Assembly: GCA_000469685.2 (NCBI GenBank)
Contig: LS997567.1
Span: forward strand, 21,872,108 to 21,936,107
DNA: 64,000 bases
Source of the DNA: Haemonchus contortus
Taxonomy: Eukaryota > Nematoda > Chromadorea > Rhabditida > Trichostrongylidae
Direction: 5' to 3'
The notes beneath the pieces are model-generated. The model was not told the DNA's origin. It worked only from the letters and a program-made list of their open reading frames with translations, and did not search any database. This document shows positions 51,918 through 63,480 of this stretch, piece by piece (the first letter of the stretch is position 1; the number at the start of each line of letters is the position of its first letter). Made by a program: the position numbers and the translations under genes.

Positions 51918-53537
51918 ACAAGGGAAGGATACTAGGTCGCAGTGGCCATCTGAGATGAGATGTATACGGCTGAATGTGTCTCCAGGTGAGTATCTCAAAT
52001 CCGCTTTCCAAATCTGCTAAACGATTCTGGGGTCAGAGTTATGCAGTTAGCATTTCCTCTCCTGTGTTAAACGCCCCGAGATGCCTATATAAGCCAACCG
52101 AAAACAAGACCGAATGTGCGGCGATGGAGCAGTTGGTACGACGGCGGACTCTCAGGATGGTCACGGAGGTTGGGATCCTTGATGCTCCTGCTCGTTTTGC
52201 ATTTTGAAAAAACATCTCCCAAACGCTTGCAAAATGCTTTTACGCTTCATATCCACCATCTATAGGGTTCCCTTACGTTTGACAAATGCTGTAAAGGATA
52301 ATATAATGGAAGTTTTCCTTTACCCCCATTTACCCCCACCCACCGAATAGAGATGCAGTCCTATCCCAATCACTCGAAGGGGTTGCGAAATTTATGGCAG
52401 CACCGTGCAGTTTCGACAGAGGGGAGAGCGGGGGGGGGGGGTCGGATGACTCATCTGACTCATCTGACCGTAATACTCGCTGTTAGAGCAATGCCCTCTG
52501 CTCGGCCAGAAATGAACCATTATGGGTACTATTCTACCTATTACACCCCCAAAACCTCAAAATCTTGATTTTCGATGAAACTTCGCCTATAGGGGTAATC
52601 CGATGCCCTGATAATGAATATGACCTGTATTTTTGGCGTTGGCACCATTTTGAGCCAATTGGCGCCAATTTGGCGCCAAGGGTGTTTTCACCAAAATTGC
52701 TGAAAACATGCGTTTAGGGGTTATTTGAGGTCCTGATGACGAATATAACATTCATTTTTGGCGCTGGCGCCATTTGACTCCAATTGACGCCAAATTTGCG
52801 CCAAATTCGCGCCGATTGGCTCAAAATGGTGCCAACGCCAAAAATACAGGTCATATTCATTATCAGGGCATCGGATTACCCCTATAGGCGAAGTTTCATC
52901 GAAAATCAAGATTTTGAGGTTTTGGGGGTGTAATAGGTAGAATTCATTTCTGGCCGAGCAGAGGGCATTGCTCTAACAGCGAGTATTACGGTCAGATGAG
53001 TCAGATGAGTCATCCGACCCCCCTTCCCCGCTCTCCCCTCTGTCGAAACTGCACGGTGCTGCCATAAATTTCGCAACCCCTTCGAGTGATTGGGATAGGA
53101 CTGCATCTCTATTCGGTGGGTGGGGGTAAATGGGGTAAAGGAAAACTTCCATTATATTATCCTTTACAGCATTTGTCAAACGTAAGGGAACCCTATAGAT
53201 GGTGGATATGAAGCGTAAAAGCATTTTGCAAGCGTTTGGGAGATGTTTTTTCAAAATGCAAAACGAGCAGGAGCATCAAGGATCCCAACCTCCGTGACCA
53301 TCCTGAGAGTCCGCCGTCGTACCAACAGCTCCATCGCCGCACATTCGGTCTTGTTTTCGGTTGGCTTATATAGGCATCTCGGGGCGTTTAACACAGGAGA
53401 GGAAATGGTCCCATAACTCTGACCCCAGAACCGTTTAGCAGATTTGGAAAGCGGATTTGAGATACTCACCTGGAGACACATTCGGCCGTATACATCTCAT
53501 CTCAGATGGCCACTGCGACCTAGTATCCTTCCCTTGT
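51918..53537. mobile_element. Foldback element FB3 (longest, near-perfect arms)
   Basis: Two arms of about 740 bp with near-perfect inverted identity flank a centre around 52660-52800. Ends are ACAAGGGAAGGATACTAGGT (left) and its inverse (right). Each arm contains a tRNA-like core (left: A box region TGGAGCAGTTGGTACG, B box GGTTGGGATCC) and a 78-codon open frame that reads outward identically from both strands. The centre holds repeated GGCGCCAATT-like words. Arm identity this high points to recent formation. It starts 28 bp downstream of lst-2 exon 3. Confidence 0.9.
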
Positions 53538-53854
53538 AAGAGGGGTGATTTCACGTTAGTCAAAAAGTAAAATCGGCTTTATTCAAATCAAAGATCCCTG
53601 ACATTGTCGAGTTGAAGTACTATGTCCTTCGGTGTCTCCCTAAACTTTCACGGTTATCCGAATTTATTCTAGTCATTGGAATTTGTGCTGGAATTTTCCA
53701 CAGAACTATAGGAAAAGAATGCTACTCATTTGTATGCGCGTAACATGTCCGAGAATTTCATAATATCATAGTCGGCTGATCAAACGAAGGCTGACCTTAG
53801 CTTCCTTTTCTGGTTTTGAAGGCACATTTCACCATGAAAATGGTTCCACAGGTT

Positions 53855-54300
53855 TCCCTTAAGGTGAACCTGTGTCCCCCACGGATAGCTCAGGGGACGC
53901 TGTCGAGTCATAACACGGCTTAGATAGGACATACTAATAGCCCCATAATCGGCTTAGCCGTCGTATAAACCCGAGGTAGACGAGTTCTTACAACATAGAG
54001 GCTTTAATGATGGCACTATTTGTACCGGGACCCACAGTTGCACGCAAGCAGCTTACCGTAGTCAGTACTCACGATGGCGTTTGAAAAGCTCTCCAACTAC
54101 TTCTATGCAACTTTTGTCGTCACATTTTCGTGCAGCCCCTTACCACTACCACTTTTTTGAAGCCTTATATTTCTTGAAATTCACAGACTTCCACGTTTCC
54201 TTCCCCCATTTGCGCTATTCTAAACTATCACGCAGATTATTTGTCAGAAACTAGATACCCTAAAATCGTCATGGACTAAGCCTTTAGCCAGGCGTGCACC
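53855..54300. repeat. Dispersed repeat R3, copy 2
   Basis: Colinear with 13262-13730 (shared GTACCGGGACCCACA, TTGCACGCAAGC, ACTTTTGTCGTCAC). Located between FB3 and the RTE element. Confidence 0.6.
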
Positions 54301-54502
54301 GAACACTTCGAAAGGTGTTGGAGCCAGGTATTTCTCGGAGGCTTTTAATGGCTTCAACTGTGGAGTGGCTGGATTCGAACTCGTAATGAAGTACATACGT
54401 GTCGACGTGGCTAAGTGAAGCTTCCCCAGGTGGCGGATAGCGGAGTAAGTTGCCAATGAAAAGTCGCCAGTATTTGTCCAGAGGCGCAGATGGATTCAGA
54501 TT

Positions 54503-54844
54503 ATGGACTACCTGATTCTGCTGTGCGCGGGTGTATTCACGTATACGTGTGCGGAGAGTCTGCGGGCGCAGCTGGTATCCTGCCTATCGGCTCAGCCAAA
54601 AGTTCGCATTCGAGTAACTGGGAAGTGTCTGGGAAGCGATTTGGGGCCGCCTCCAGAAATAAAGCCCCTCCTCTACTCCGAAACCGCCTGGCTAGCGCAC
54701 ACAGTCAATCCAGCCCCCACGTCAGAGCCTGGCAAGCTACACCTTCAGCACGCATTCGCCAAAAGAGTAATACGAATGGGTCACATTCCCCTGAACCTGA
54801 AGGAGCCCCCAATGAGAGAGTTTCCAATACGCAGCGTTTGGTAG
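54503..54844 (+). CDS. Small ORF ahead of the RTE element, unassigned
   Basis: A 113-codon frame starting MDYLILLCAGVFTYTCAESL, which looks like a signal peptide or hydrophobic anchor, followed by a basic, Pro-rich stretch. A second frame overlaps the whole length, so coding is doubtful. It could be a first ORF of the RTE element or chance. Confidence 0.2.
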   Translation: MDYLILLCAGVFTYTCAESLRAQLVSCLSAQPKVRIRVTGKCLGSDLGPPPEIKPLLYSETAWLAHTVNPAPTSEPGKLHLQHAFAKRVIRMGHIPLNLKEPPMREFPIRSVW

Positions 54845-54889
54845 GACCGCTCAGGAGAGGCTACTAAAATCTCAGCTCCAAAATAGGCT

Positions 54890-57730
54890 GCCCCAAAGGA
54901 GAAGGAATAAGATTGCGATCTGTACTTTCAACGCACGGGAGGTTGGGTTTGAAGCGTGTATAGAAGACATGATGGTGCAAGCTAGGAAGATCAAGTGCTA
55001 TGTCATCGGACTGACCGAGACGAGAAGCCATCGCCCGCCGCACGCCATGATACGGCAGAAGAACCTCCTAAGAGCTTGCGACAGCAGAGGCGTCGGTGGT
55101 GTAGGTGCCCCCATCAACACGCGCTTTCATGAAGCTAAAAACCCGAATCGGACGTTTTCGATTGAGAAGATGTGGCTAAGGTCAGCTCTAACAACCGAAT
55201 AAAGCTACGAAGAAGAGGAGTTGGAAGCGTTTTATGTGGATCTGGAGAGGCTCTAAGAGAAAACCATACATTCTCCAAGGTCATCGTCGGTGATTTCAAA
55301 GCCAAGATTGGCCCCCAAGAGAACGGCGGAAGAGCTCCACATCGTGGCTCACGGAATGGAATGGAATGAGCAGGTTGCAAGGCTGTCCGAGTTTATCATG
55401 ACGACCCACACCATCCATGGTAACTCGCAGTTAGAGAAGCCCTCTCATTTAAGATGGACATGGGAATCACCTCGTGGACAGTTCCATAATGAAATAGACA
55501 ACATCATCTTCAATCGGAGGTTTTGCCTGACCGACGTCGCTGTTGTTCCGAAGTTCTACACGGGATCGGACCATCGTCTCCTCCGCGCTAGGTACTGCTT
55601 CTCAGTGCGTGGAGAGAGAGCTATGTAGTTTAGGAAACGAAGCCCCAAGACCTCCATCAACTGGGACCACTTCGCTCCCTTGCGAGTAAATGGAAAGATT
55701 CCGTTATCGACAACATCGACGAAGAATACAACCGGCTCGTCGAGCATCTTCACGATAGTGCTACGAAAGCAGAGAGTCTACAAACAGCCAAGAGACGACT
55801 CTCTTCGAAGACTGTCGAGCTGATACGCCAACGTGGAATTGCGCGAGCTACAGGCAATTATCAACAAACGTCCTAACTTGCGAAGCTATGCAGAGAAGCG
55901 ATAAAGGAAGATCTGAAGGAGAGAAGAGCAGCAGTCATGGACGAAGCCGCCGAGGCCGGAAAGAGCATTCGCAAAGCCCTACGGAACTTCGCCAATTGCA
56001 AGACCAAGATGACTTCCCTTCGTCGTCCTGACGGAACCGTTACTGCATCCCGGAGGGCAATGGAGAAGATCCTCAACGACTTCTACTCGGATCTCTTCGA
56101 CAGCCACGTCTACCTGCCTACTCGCCATCTTAGGCAAGACGTATATCGCTCCTTCGGTTCTCCCTACCGAAATACGACATGCCATCACGTCGATGAAGAA
56201 CTGTACAGCGCTTGGTCCCGATAGGATTAAACCAGAACATCTGAAGAGTATACCACCATTCCTCATCAAAACTCTGGCTAGGCTCTTCACTCGGTACCTG
56301 TCGGGATGCAAAGTACCCACGTCGTGGAAAACTAGCAAGACTGTGTTGCTGTACAAAAAGGGAGATCCAGACGATATTGGCAGTTATCGCCCAGTCTGCC
56401 TGCTGTCCGTAATCTACAAGCTTTTAACTCGTGTCATTCTAAACAGGATTGGCAGAATATTAGATGAAGGACAGCCATGCGAGCAAGCAGGGTTTCGGAG
56501 AGGGTTCAGCACAATCGATCATATCCCCACTCTTACACGACTCGAAGTATCGCGAGAGTACAAAATGCCGCTATGTCTTACGTTTATCGACTTGAAGAAG
56601 GCCTTTAACACCGTTGAGACAGAAGCGGTAATTGAAGCCCTGGGCAATCAGGGTGTTCCTACTCAATATATAAAAATGCTTCGTGAGCTCTACGACAACT
56701 TCACGACCAGGATTTCACCATTCTACAAGGAAGTCATTGTCAACGTGAAGAGAGGTGTCCGGCAAGGCGATACTATTTCGTCTAACCTTTTCAGTGCCGC
56801 TCTCGAGAATATTTTGCGTCATTTGGAATAGGAAGACTCGGGAGTGAAGGTCGACGGCTGCTTCCTACATCACCTCTGCTTTGCAGACGACATCGTGCTT
56901 ATAACACCGAGCATCGAGCAGGCGGAACGAATGCTGGCCGAGTTTGATAGTGCTTGTGAAAAGATCGGCTTGAGGCTGAACCTAACGAAGACGACGTTCA
57001 TGAAAAACGGACTGGTACCTGATGCTCCTTTCACTTTAAACGGAACGAATATCTCCGAATGCTCCAGCTATGTGTATCTAGGTCGGGAAGTCATCATGAT
57101 GAATGACCTAGCTACCTAGCTCCAGAGCTGTGCAGAAGGAAGCGCGCCGCGTGGGGAGCATTTAAGAATGTCGAGGGAGTAGTGTAGAAGACAAAGAACA
57201 TTCGGCTCCGCGCTCACCTTTTCGACACTGCTGTCCTTCCTGCTTTGACGTACGCCTCGGAGGCTTGGACTCTACGAAAGCAGGATGAGCATGCTGTCAG
57301 CGTTACTCAACGCGTTTTTGAAAAGATGATGCTCAGAATTTTCCTATACGCGCACGCGCAGAGGGAAATCCATAGTTCCGGGCTCCGTCATCGAACGAAG
57401 ATCAGGGATGCCGTTGATTACGCCAAGAAATCGACGATCAGGTGGGCCGGACACGTTATGCGATGTAGTGATGACCGTTGGGCCGGGACGGCTACTTACT
57501 GTATCTCTCGGGTCATTCAACAATCTCCACGACGGCCGCAAGGTGATGGTCAGACTCTTCATGAAAGCGCTGAACGAAAGGAATGCTGAGCCTCGTGTCC
57601 CTGAAGCGAGGATGATTCACTGAACTACCCTGGCTCGTGACGAGGACGAATGGAGACGTTACTGGCGCCCGCTCGGGGAATCGATAATCAACGGGACGAC
57701 GGGTGGTACAGGAGGTGATTTGAAGTGACA
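54890..57730 (+). pseudogene. RTE-type non-LTR retrotransposon (endonuclease and RT), disabled
   Basis: Apurinic-type endonuclease: ICTFNAREVG, CYVIGLTETRS (catalytic Glu), VGDFKAKIG-like, LRWTWESPRGQFHNEIDN and TGSDHRLLRA (catalytic His). RT: ALGPDRIKPEHL, YKKGDPDDIGSYRPVCLLSV, QAGFRRGFSTIDH, LTFIDLKKAFNTVE, GVRQGDTISSNLFS, then, after a stop codon at 56829-56831, LCFADDIVLI. The C-terminus has TYASEAWTLRK and RWAGHVMRCSDDRW. Stops and shifts occur near 55200, 55625, 55870, 56830, 57118 and 57580. The order and motifs are those of C. elegans RTE-1-like elements. It has no obvious poly(A) or microsatellite tail. Confidence 0.9.
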
Positions 57731-58064
57731 AGCCGCGACTTTTTTAAACTGGTCAGTTTTTTGGGCACTTTACCTCGTTCCACAATCCTGTTGAATTCTA
57801 AAATAGCACGGTGACAAAAAAAGACATCGGTGTGGGGTTTTTGGCCTAGGAATATAAATCTTGAGGTTGCCACGTCGAGCTCGAGAATCTTCTTCGAAAA
57901 AAAAAACTTGGACTTATCAATAGATACCTTTCCACTAATAAATTTCTAAAGTGTGATACGTTTAATTCTCGTACTACGTTTAATTCTCGTACTACGTTTA
58001 ATTTTCGTCTTTGTTCAACTCTTTGCAACCCCAGCATTTTTTGTAATGTTACTGTGTGGTTTAT

Positions 58065-58345
58065 TGATATAACCAGTCAGGACGCCCGGCTAACACCGGA
58101 CTTCCCTCCTTATGATAAACTTGTGATAATCGGCAAACGGCACGCTCCTCCTTTGATACAAGTGATACAAAAGAGCATGCAAACGATATTCAAGATGTGC
58201 TGATGCTCATGTCTTTGATTAGAAATTTCGATCTGTCGCTGTTCATCTTATAAACAATGACCCAATGAAGGTTTAACTGATAGACACCCAAAGCCTTGAA
58301 TGGTACTCACAAATGTTGTCGAGTCATAATAATATTATACCATTA
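58065..58345 (+). repeat. R1 repeat, copy c1 (5' block only; paralogous empty site for piggyBac)
   Basis: CCAGTCAGGACGCCCGGCTA, then CGATCTGTCGCTGTTCATCT-TATAA-ACAATGACCC. It lacks the piggyBac that splits the same sequence at 25620/28962. Confidence 0.75.
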
Positions 58346-58734
58346 TCAAATGTCTTTATGAACCAGTCGGGCCGCCCAGCTAACGCCGGGCTTCCCTCCT
58401 TCTAATGGGTTCGCCCGGCTACGCCGGGCGCTCCTCCTTCCTCTGAGAAATTTGCTATGCGCAAATAACACTTCGGATTCTACTTTTTCTTTGAAAGCTG
58501 TACACCCTCAGTATTAGCTTCAAACTGTGCGCGATTTTTTCTGTAAGCCATCTTCGCTGTGTCCGAATAAAACATCGCATTATATCACAAAACTTATTTA
58601 GAGAATAAGTATTCAGACTTCATCGCGGCTGAGTCTACTATGTTAGCTACCATCAATGTTCCCAGCCCACTCCTTGTGCCTTCAAGCTTCAACGGTCTGG
58701 GTCCGAACCAACAGTATTTATTCACGCCCAGCCT

Positions 58735-59590
58735 TTGGGGCGGAGCCCGGTCCTGCCACCCACCGTAAGTGTTTCCGCCCTGCCGCCTGTATTCCTACCA
58801 AATTTGAACGCTATAGGTCCAAGTTCGAGTTTTTCACACAAACCCCGCCCCTTGTGGGCGGAGTCCGGTCCTGCCACCCACCATAAGTGTTTCCACCCTG
58901 CCGTCTGTATTCCTACCAAATTTGAACGCTCTAGGTCCAAGTTTAAGTTTTTCACACAAACCCCGCCCCTTGTGGGCGGAGCCCCGTCCTGCCACCCACC
59001 ATAAGTGTTTCCACCCTGCCGCCTGTACTCCTACCAAATTTGGACCCTCTAAGTCCAAGTTAAGTTTTTCACACAAACCCCGCCCCTCGTGGGCGGAGTC
59101 CGGTCCTGCCACCCACCATAAGTGTTTCCGCCCTGCCGCCTGTATTCCTACCAAATTTGAACGCTATAGGTCCAAGTTTGAGTTTTTCACACAAACCCCG
59201 CCCCCTGTGGGCGGAGTCCGGTCCTGCTACCCACCATAAGTGTTTCCACCCTGCCATCTGTATTCCTACCAAATTTGAACGCTCTAGGTCCAAGTTTAAG
59301 TTTTTCACACAAACCCCGCCCCCTGTGGGCGGAGTCCGGTCCTGCCACCCACCATAAGTGTTTCCGCCCTGCCGCCTGTATTCCTACCAAATTTGAACGT
59401 TATAGGTCCAAGTTTGAGTTTTTCACACAAACCCCGCCCCCTGTGGGCGGAGTCCGGTCCTGCTACCCACCATAAGTGTTTCCACCCTGCCGTCTGTATT
59501 CCTACCAAATTTGAACGCTCTAGGTCCAAGTTTAACTTTTTCACACAAACTCCGCCCCTTGTAGGCGGAGTCCGGTCCTACCACCCACCA
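58735..59590 (+). repeat. 118-bp tandem array in R1 copy c2
   Basis: Seven units spaced 117-118 bp apart, anchored by AACCCCGCCCC at 58841, 58959, 59076, 59194, 59312, 59430 and (AACTCCG) 59548. The unit includes GGGCGGAGTCCGGTCC, CCACCCACCATAAGTG and TACCAAATTTGAACG. Two alternating sub-variants (CTATAGGTCC/CTCTAGGTCC) suggest spread as dimers. Overlapping short frames on both strands come from the array. Confidence 0.92.
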
Positions 59591-60540
59591 TTAGTGTTCC
59601 CATCCTGCCCCCCTTACAGCTACCAAATTTGAACTCTGTAGGTCGACGGAAACCGGAGTTATGAATTTGCGCTCAAACATTTATTTCGCACAAACCCCGC
59701 CCCTGTGGGCGGAGTCCGGCCCCACCACCCACCATTAGTGTTCCCATCCTGCCCCACCTTACACCTACCAAATTTGAACTCTGTAGTTCGACGGGAACCG
59801 GAGTTATGAATTTCCGGTCAAACATTTATTTCGCATAAACCCCGCCCCCTGTGGGCGGAGTCCGGATCCACCACCCACCATTAGTGTTTCCATCCCGCTC
59901 CCCTTACACCTACCAAATTTGAACTCTGTAGGTCGACGGGAACCGGAGTTATGAATTTCCGGTCAAACATTTATTTCGCATAAACCCCGCCCCCTGTGGG
60001 CGGAGTCCGGCTCCACCACCCACCATTAGTGTTTCCATCCCGCTCCCCTTACACCTACCAAATTTGAACTCTGTAGGTCGACGGAAACCGGAGTTATGAA
60101 TTTGCACTCAAACATTTATTTCGAACAAACCCCGCCCCCTGTGGGCGGAGTCCGGCCCCACCACCCACCATTAGTGTTCCCATCCTGCCCCCCTTACAGC
60201 TACCAAATTTGAACTCTGTAGGTCGACGGGAACCGGAGTTATGAATTTGCGGCCCAAAATTTCTATCGCGCACGCTCCGCCCCCTGTAGGCGGAGTCCGG
60301 CCCCACCACCCACCATTAGTGTTCCCATCCTGCCCCCCTTACACCTACCAAATTTGAACTCTCTAGGTCGACGGGAACCGGAGTTATGAATTTGCGGCCC
60401 AAAATTTCTATCGCGCACGCCCCGCCCCCTGTGGGCGGAGTCCGGCCCCACCACCCACCATTAGTGTTCCCATCCTGCCCCCCTTACACCTACCAAATTT
60501 GAACTCTCTAGGTCGACGGAAACCGGAGTTATGAATTTCC
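59590..60540 (+). repeat. 145-bp tandem array in R1 copy c2
   Basis: Six units at exactly 145-bp spacing (anchors 59693, 59838, 59983, 60128, 60273, 60418). The unit is the 118-bp unit plus GTCGACGGGAACCGGAGTT and ATGAATTT..GGTCAAAC. The array passes into a CA microsatellite at 60547-60572. Confidence 0.92.
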
Positions 60541-60639
60541 GGTCAAACACACACACACACACACACACAAACACACAGACAAACCAACAGACACACTTAG
60601 CGCGTTATATATAGTAGGATATAGCTCCTCTTCTCCATT

Positions 60640-61345
60640 GACGCATCATTAAATGAAAATCCAACATAGAAGCGCTTGGATAAGTTTTGTCATGAATGAT
60701 ATCAAAGCAGAGAGAAACCGTGATCCTTCATTGAATCGCAAACTTACGGTAGCCCTCGTAAGCAAGAACAATAGAGGTCGTAAGCAAGAAGTGAACCAAA
60801 TACCAGCTCCTTATAATCGGTCCCTATCACTGCACTTACCCTTCTTGTCGAATGAAACATATCAACGGATCAAAGCTAGATCGTAATTAACAAAGTCGCT
60901 TGGACTTAATTGGTGATTGAATCTTGTTCTCTAAGGCCGCTTCTGTCGTCAGTGTTCCCATACTGCCCCTCCTATTGATTGCTCTCCAAGTCCACACGAT
61001 CAGGAGTTACGGATTTTCGCTCAGACATTTATTCCGCGGAAACCCCGCCCCCTGTGGGCGGAGTCCGGTCCCCCCACCTACCATGAGTGTCCCATCCTGC
61101 CGCCTATACTCTTGTCAAGTTTGAACGCCCTGGGCCAAAATGACAACTTTGGCGCAACCCCGCCCCCTGTGGACGCGGTCCGGTCCTGCCACCCGCCATA
61201 AATGTTCTTACCCAGCCTCCAATAATGCTGCTAAATTTGATCGCTCTAGGTCCATTGAGACAGGAGTTATGAATTTACGTGCAAATAGACAGACAGACAA
61301 ACGGACGGACATGCAGACAGATGCGAGCGCTTTATATATAGTAAG
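60640..61345 (+). repeat. R1 repeat, copy d
   Basis: GTGATCCTTCATTGAATCGC, TCTCTAAGGCCGCTTCTG, two worn units (AACCCCGCCCCCTGTGGGCG), a CAGACAGACAAACGGACGG stretch and a 3' end GCGAGCGCTTTATATATAGT. This matches the right part of copies a and b. Confidence 0.7.
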
Positions 61346-61431
61346 AGTTGTAACGATGGACTCCAAGTCATATTTCCTAGTGAGATCATTTTGAATTACC
61401 TCAGAAGCCTCCACAAGGGTTTTTTCTACCG

Positions 61432-62477
61432 ACCAGTCGGGCCGCCCGGCTAACGCCGGGCTTCCCTCCTTCTTATGGGTTCGCCCGGCTACGCCGGACG
61501 CTCCTTCCTGTAAGAAATTTGTCATGCGTAAATAACACTTCAGATTCCACTTTTTTCTTTGAGAGCACTACACCCTCAGTATTGGCTCCAAATTGGGAGT
61601 GATTTTTTCTGTAAGCCACCTTCGCTGTGTCTCAATAGAACATAGCATAATATCACAAAGGCGATTGTTCAGAAATAAAAATATTCAGAGACTTCATAGT
61701 GGCTGAATTTACTACATATGTTAGCTACCATCAATGTTCTCAGCCAACTCCTTGTGCCTTCAAGTTTCATCGGTCTGGGTCCGAACTGACAGTATTCATT
61801 CACGCCCAGCCCTTTGGGGCGGAGTTTAGTCTTGCAACCTATCATCAGTGTTCCTATCCTGCCTCCGGTATTCCTACCAAGTTTGATCGCTCTAGGTCCA
61901 TTTTGACATTTCTCAGCAAGCCCCGCCAGCCGAAGGAGTTACGAGTTTTCGCCCGAATCCCGCCCACTGTGGGCGGAGTCCGGTCCTGCCACCCACCGTA
62001 AGTGTTCCCATCCTGCCGCCTGTACTCTTACCAAATTTGAATGCTCTAGGCCCAAGTTTAAGCTTTTCACACAAACCCCGCCCCTTGTGGGCGGAGTCCG
62101 GTTCTGCCACCCATCATACGTGTTCCAATCCTGCCGCCTGTGCTCCTGCAAATTTGAACTTTCTAGGTCCACAGGGACATGAGTCATGAACTTCTGATCA
62201 AACCCCACCCAATGTGGGCGGAGCTCCATCCCGCCACCCATTATAAGCGTTCCCATCCTATCTTAGGTACTCCTACAAAATTTGGACGCTCTAGGTCCAC
62301 GGGGAATGCAGTTATGATTTTCCGCACAAACCCCGCCCCCTGTGGGCAGAGTCCGGCTCCGCCACCCACCATTAGTGTTCCTATCCTGCCGCCTAAACTC
62401 CTACCAAATTTGAACTCTCTAGGTCGACGGGAACCAGAATTATGAATTTCCGGTCAAACACACAACCACACACACAC

Positions 62478-62546
<69 letters not shown>

Positions 62547-62629
62547 TACACATACACATACACATACACATGCACATATACATACACATACACACATACA
62601 CATACACATATACACATATTCACATATAC

Positions 62630-62666
<37 letters not shown>

Positions 62667-62708
62667 GACAAACCAACAGACACACTCAGCGCGTTATATA
62701 TAGTAGGA
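61432..62708 (+). repeat. R1 repeat, copy e (near full length, short array)
   Basis: The 5' end is CCAGTCGGGCCGCCCGGCTA with the same two hairpins (CCCGGCTAACGCCGGG; CGCCCGGCTACGCCGG). A block matching 58440-58730 follows, then about five diverged units with the CCCCGCC/GGGCGGAGTCCGG core, a CACATA microsatellite and the terminus CAGCGCGTTATATATAGTAG. Confidence 0.8.
62461..62673 (+). repeat. (CACATA)n microsatellite at the 3' end of R1 copy e
   Basis: About 210 bp of CACATA with few interruptions. Long Cys/Val/Tyr-rich or His/Thr-rich open frames across it are artefacts. Confidence 0.95.
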
Positions 62709-62849
62709 TAATAAATAACAGTTCCATATCCGAAATGGGGCGGATGTAGGTCTTGAATGCAGGAAGACATCTTGGACATCCTTGCATCTAAACGCTCTAG
62801 GTGAATTTTAGTTAGTTTTTTTTTCGTAGAATTGCTGACAGTCCTTGCT

Positions 62850-63480
62850 ATGTATAAAGCGCTCGTGTCTATCTGTCTGTCTATTTGCCTGTTTGTTTGT
62901 TTGTTTGTGCGGAGATTCGGTATTGCCTGAAGGAGCACCTGCAGAAGTCGGGTCAAGTTTGGTTGGCCATAGAACAAGACCAAGAGGACACATGTGAGCT
63001 CAACGAGGCTCCTCCCCCAGGGGCGGGGCATGCACGACAGTGACAGTGTTTGAGGAGAACGTCTGAATTAGGTTTTATAACAGCGGACGCCGGGAAAAGA
63101 AATGAGTGAAGATGAGTGAAGGGCCAACAAGGAACTGAAGGAGACGCACCGGCGACGGTCGGAGTGTTTAGTGGACGGTACTTATCACCTAAGATCACAA
63201 CTCGATTCCTTGGGAACGAAGCCCAGAAAAGATAAACGAAGTGAACAAGGTCTTAGCGTAGCATACGTGAACATGCCAAAGTTCCTCCCAGAATAGGCGG
63301 GTGAGCATTCAGATGTTAGGTCCTTTTGAAAAAAAATTCATAACCCGTTTCAAGAACGTTCTATAATGTGAAAAGTAAGTGGTTAGAGGTTATAGGAGAA
63401 ATGTGAACAAATCCTTGGAGTGGGCGCGGCTTGCCTTGAGGTGGGCGGGACTAAAATCGAAAGTCATACCTCTTGTCGCG
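62850..63480. repeat. R2 repeat, copy 3
   Basis: The left part matches 15890-16175 (CGGGTCAAGTTTGG, ACATGTGAGCTC, GACGCCGGGAAAAGAAATG). The right part matches the tandem units at 31745-32225 (AAGAACGTTCTATAATG, GGTGGGCGGGACTAAAATCG). Confidence 0.6.

Larger units (their letters stand above)
58362..60626 (+). repeat. R1 repeat, copy c2 (near full length, large central array)
   Basis: The 5' end has two hairpins: CCCAGCTAACGCCGGG and CGCCCGGCTACGCCGGGCG. A non-repetitive block of about 290 bp follows, then central tandem arrays (listed separately), a CA microsatellite, and the fixed 3' terminus AGCGCGTTATATATAGTAGG. Copy e (61432-62708) is colinear but has far fewer units. Confidence 0.8.

Noticed and set aside
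51974..53481. Two identical 76-77 codon ORFs facing each other (MCLQVSISNPLSKSAKRFWG...)
   Set aside because: They are the same sequence in the two arms of foldback FB3; part of the frame covers the tRNA-like core, so protein coding is unlikely.
58656..60454. Many overlapping 60-106 codon ORFs on both strands
   Set aside because: They arise from the 118- and 145-bp tandem arrays, whose unit lengths keep frames open in several registers.
62393..63031. A 212-codon minus-strand ORF rich in Cys, Val, Tyr and Met
   Set aside because: Most of it is the translation of the CACATA microsatellite; the rest is repeat R1/R2. No gene.
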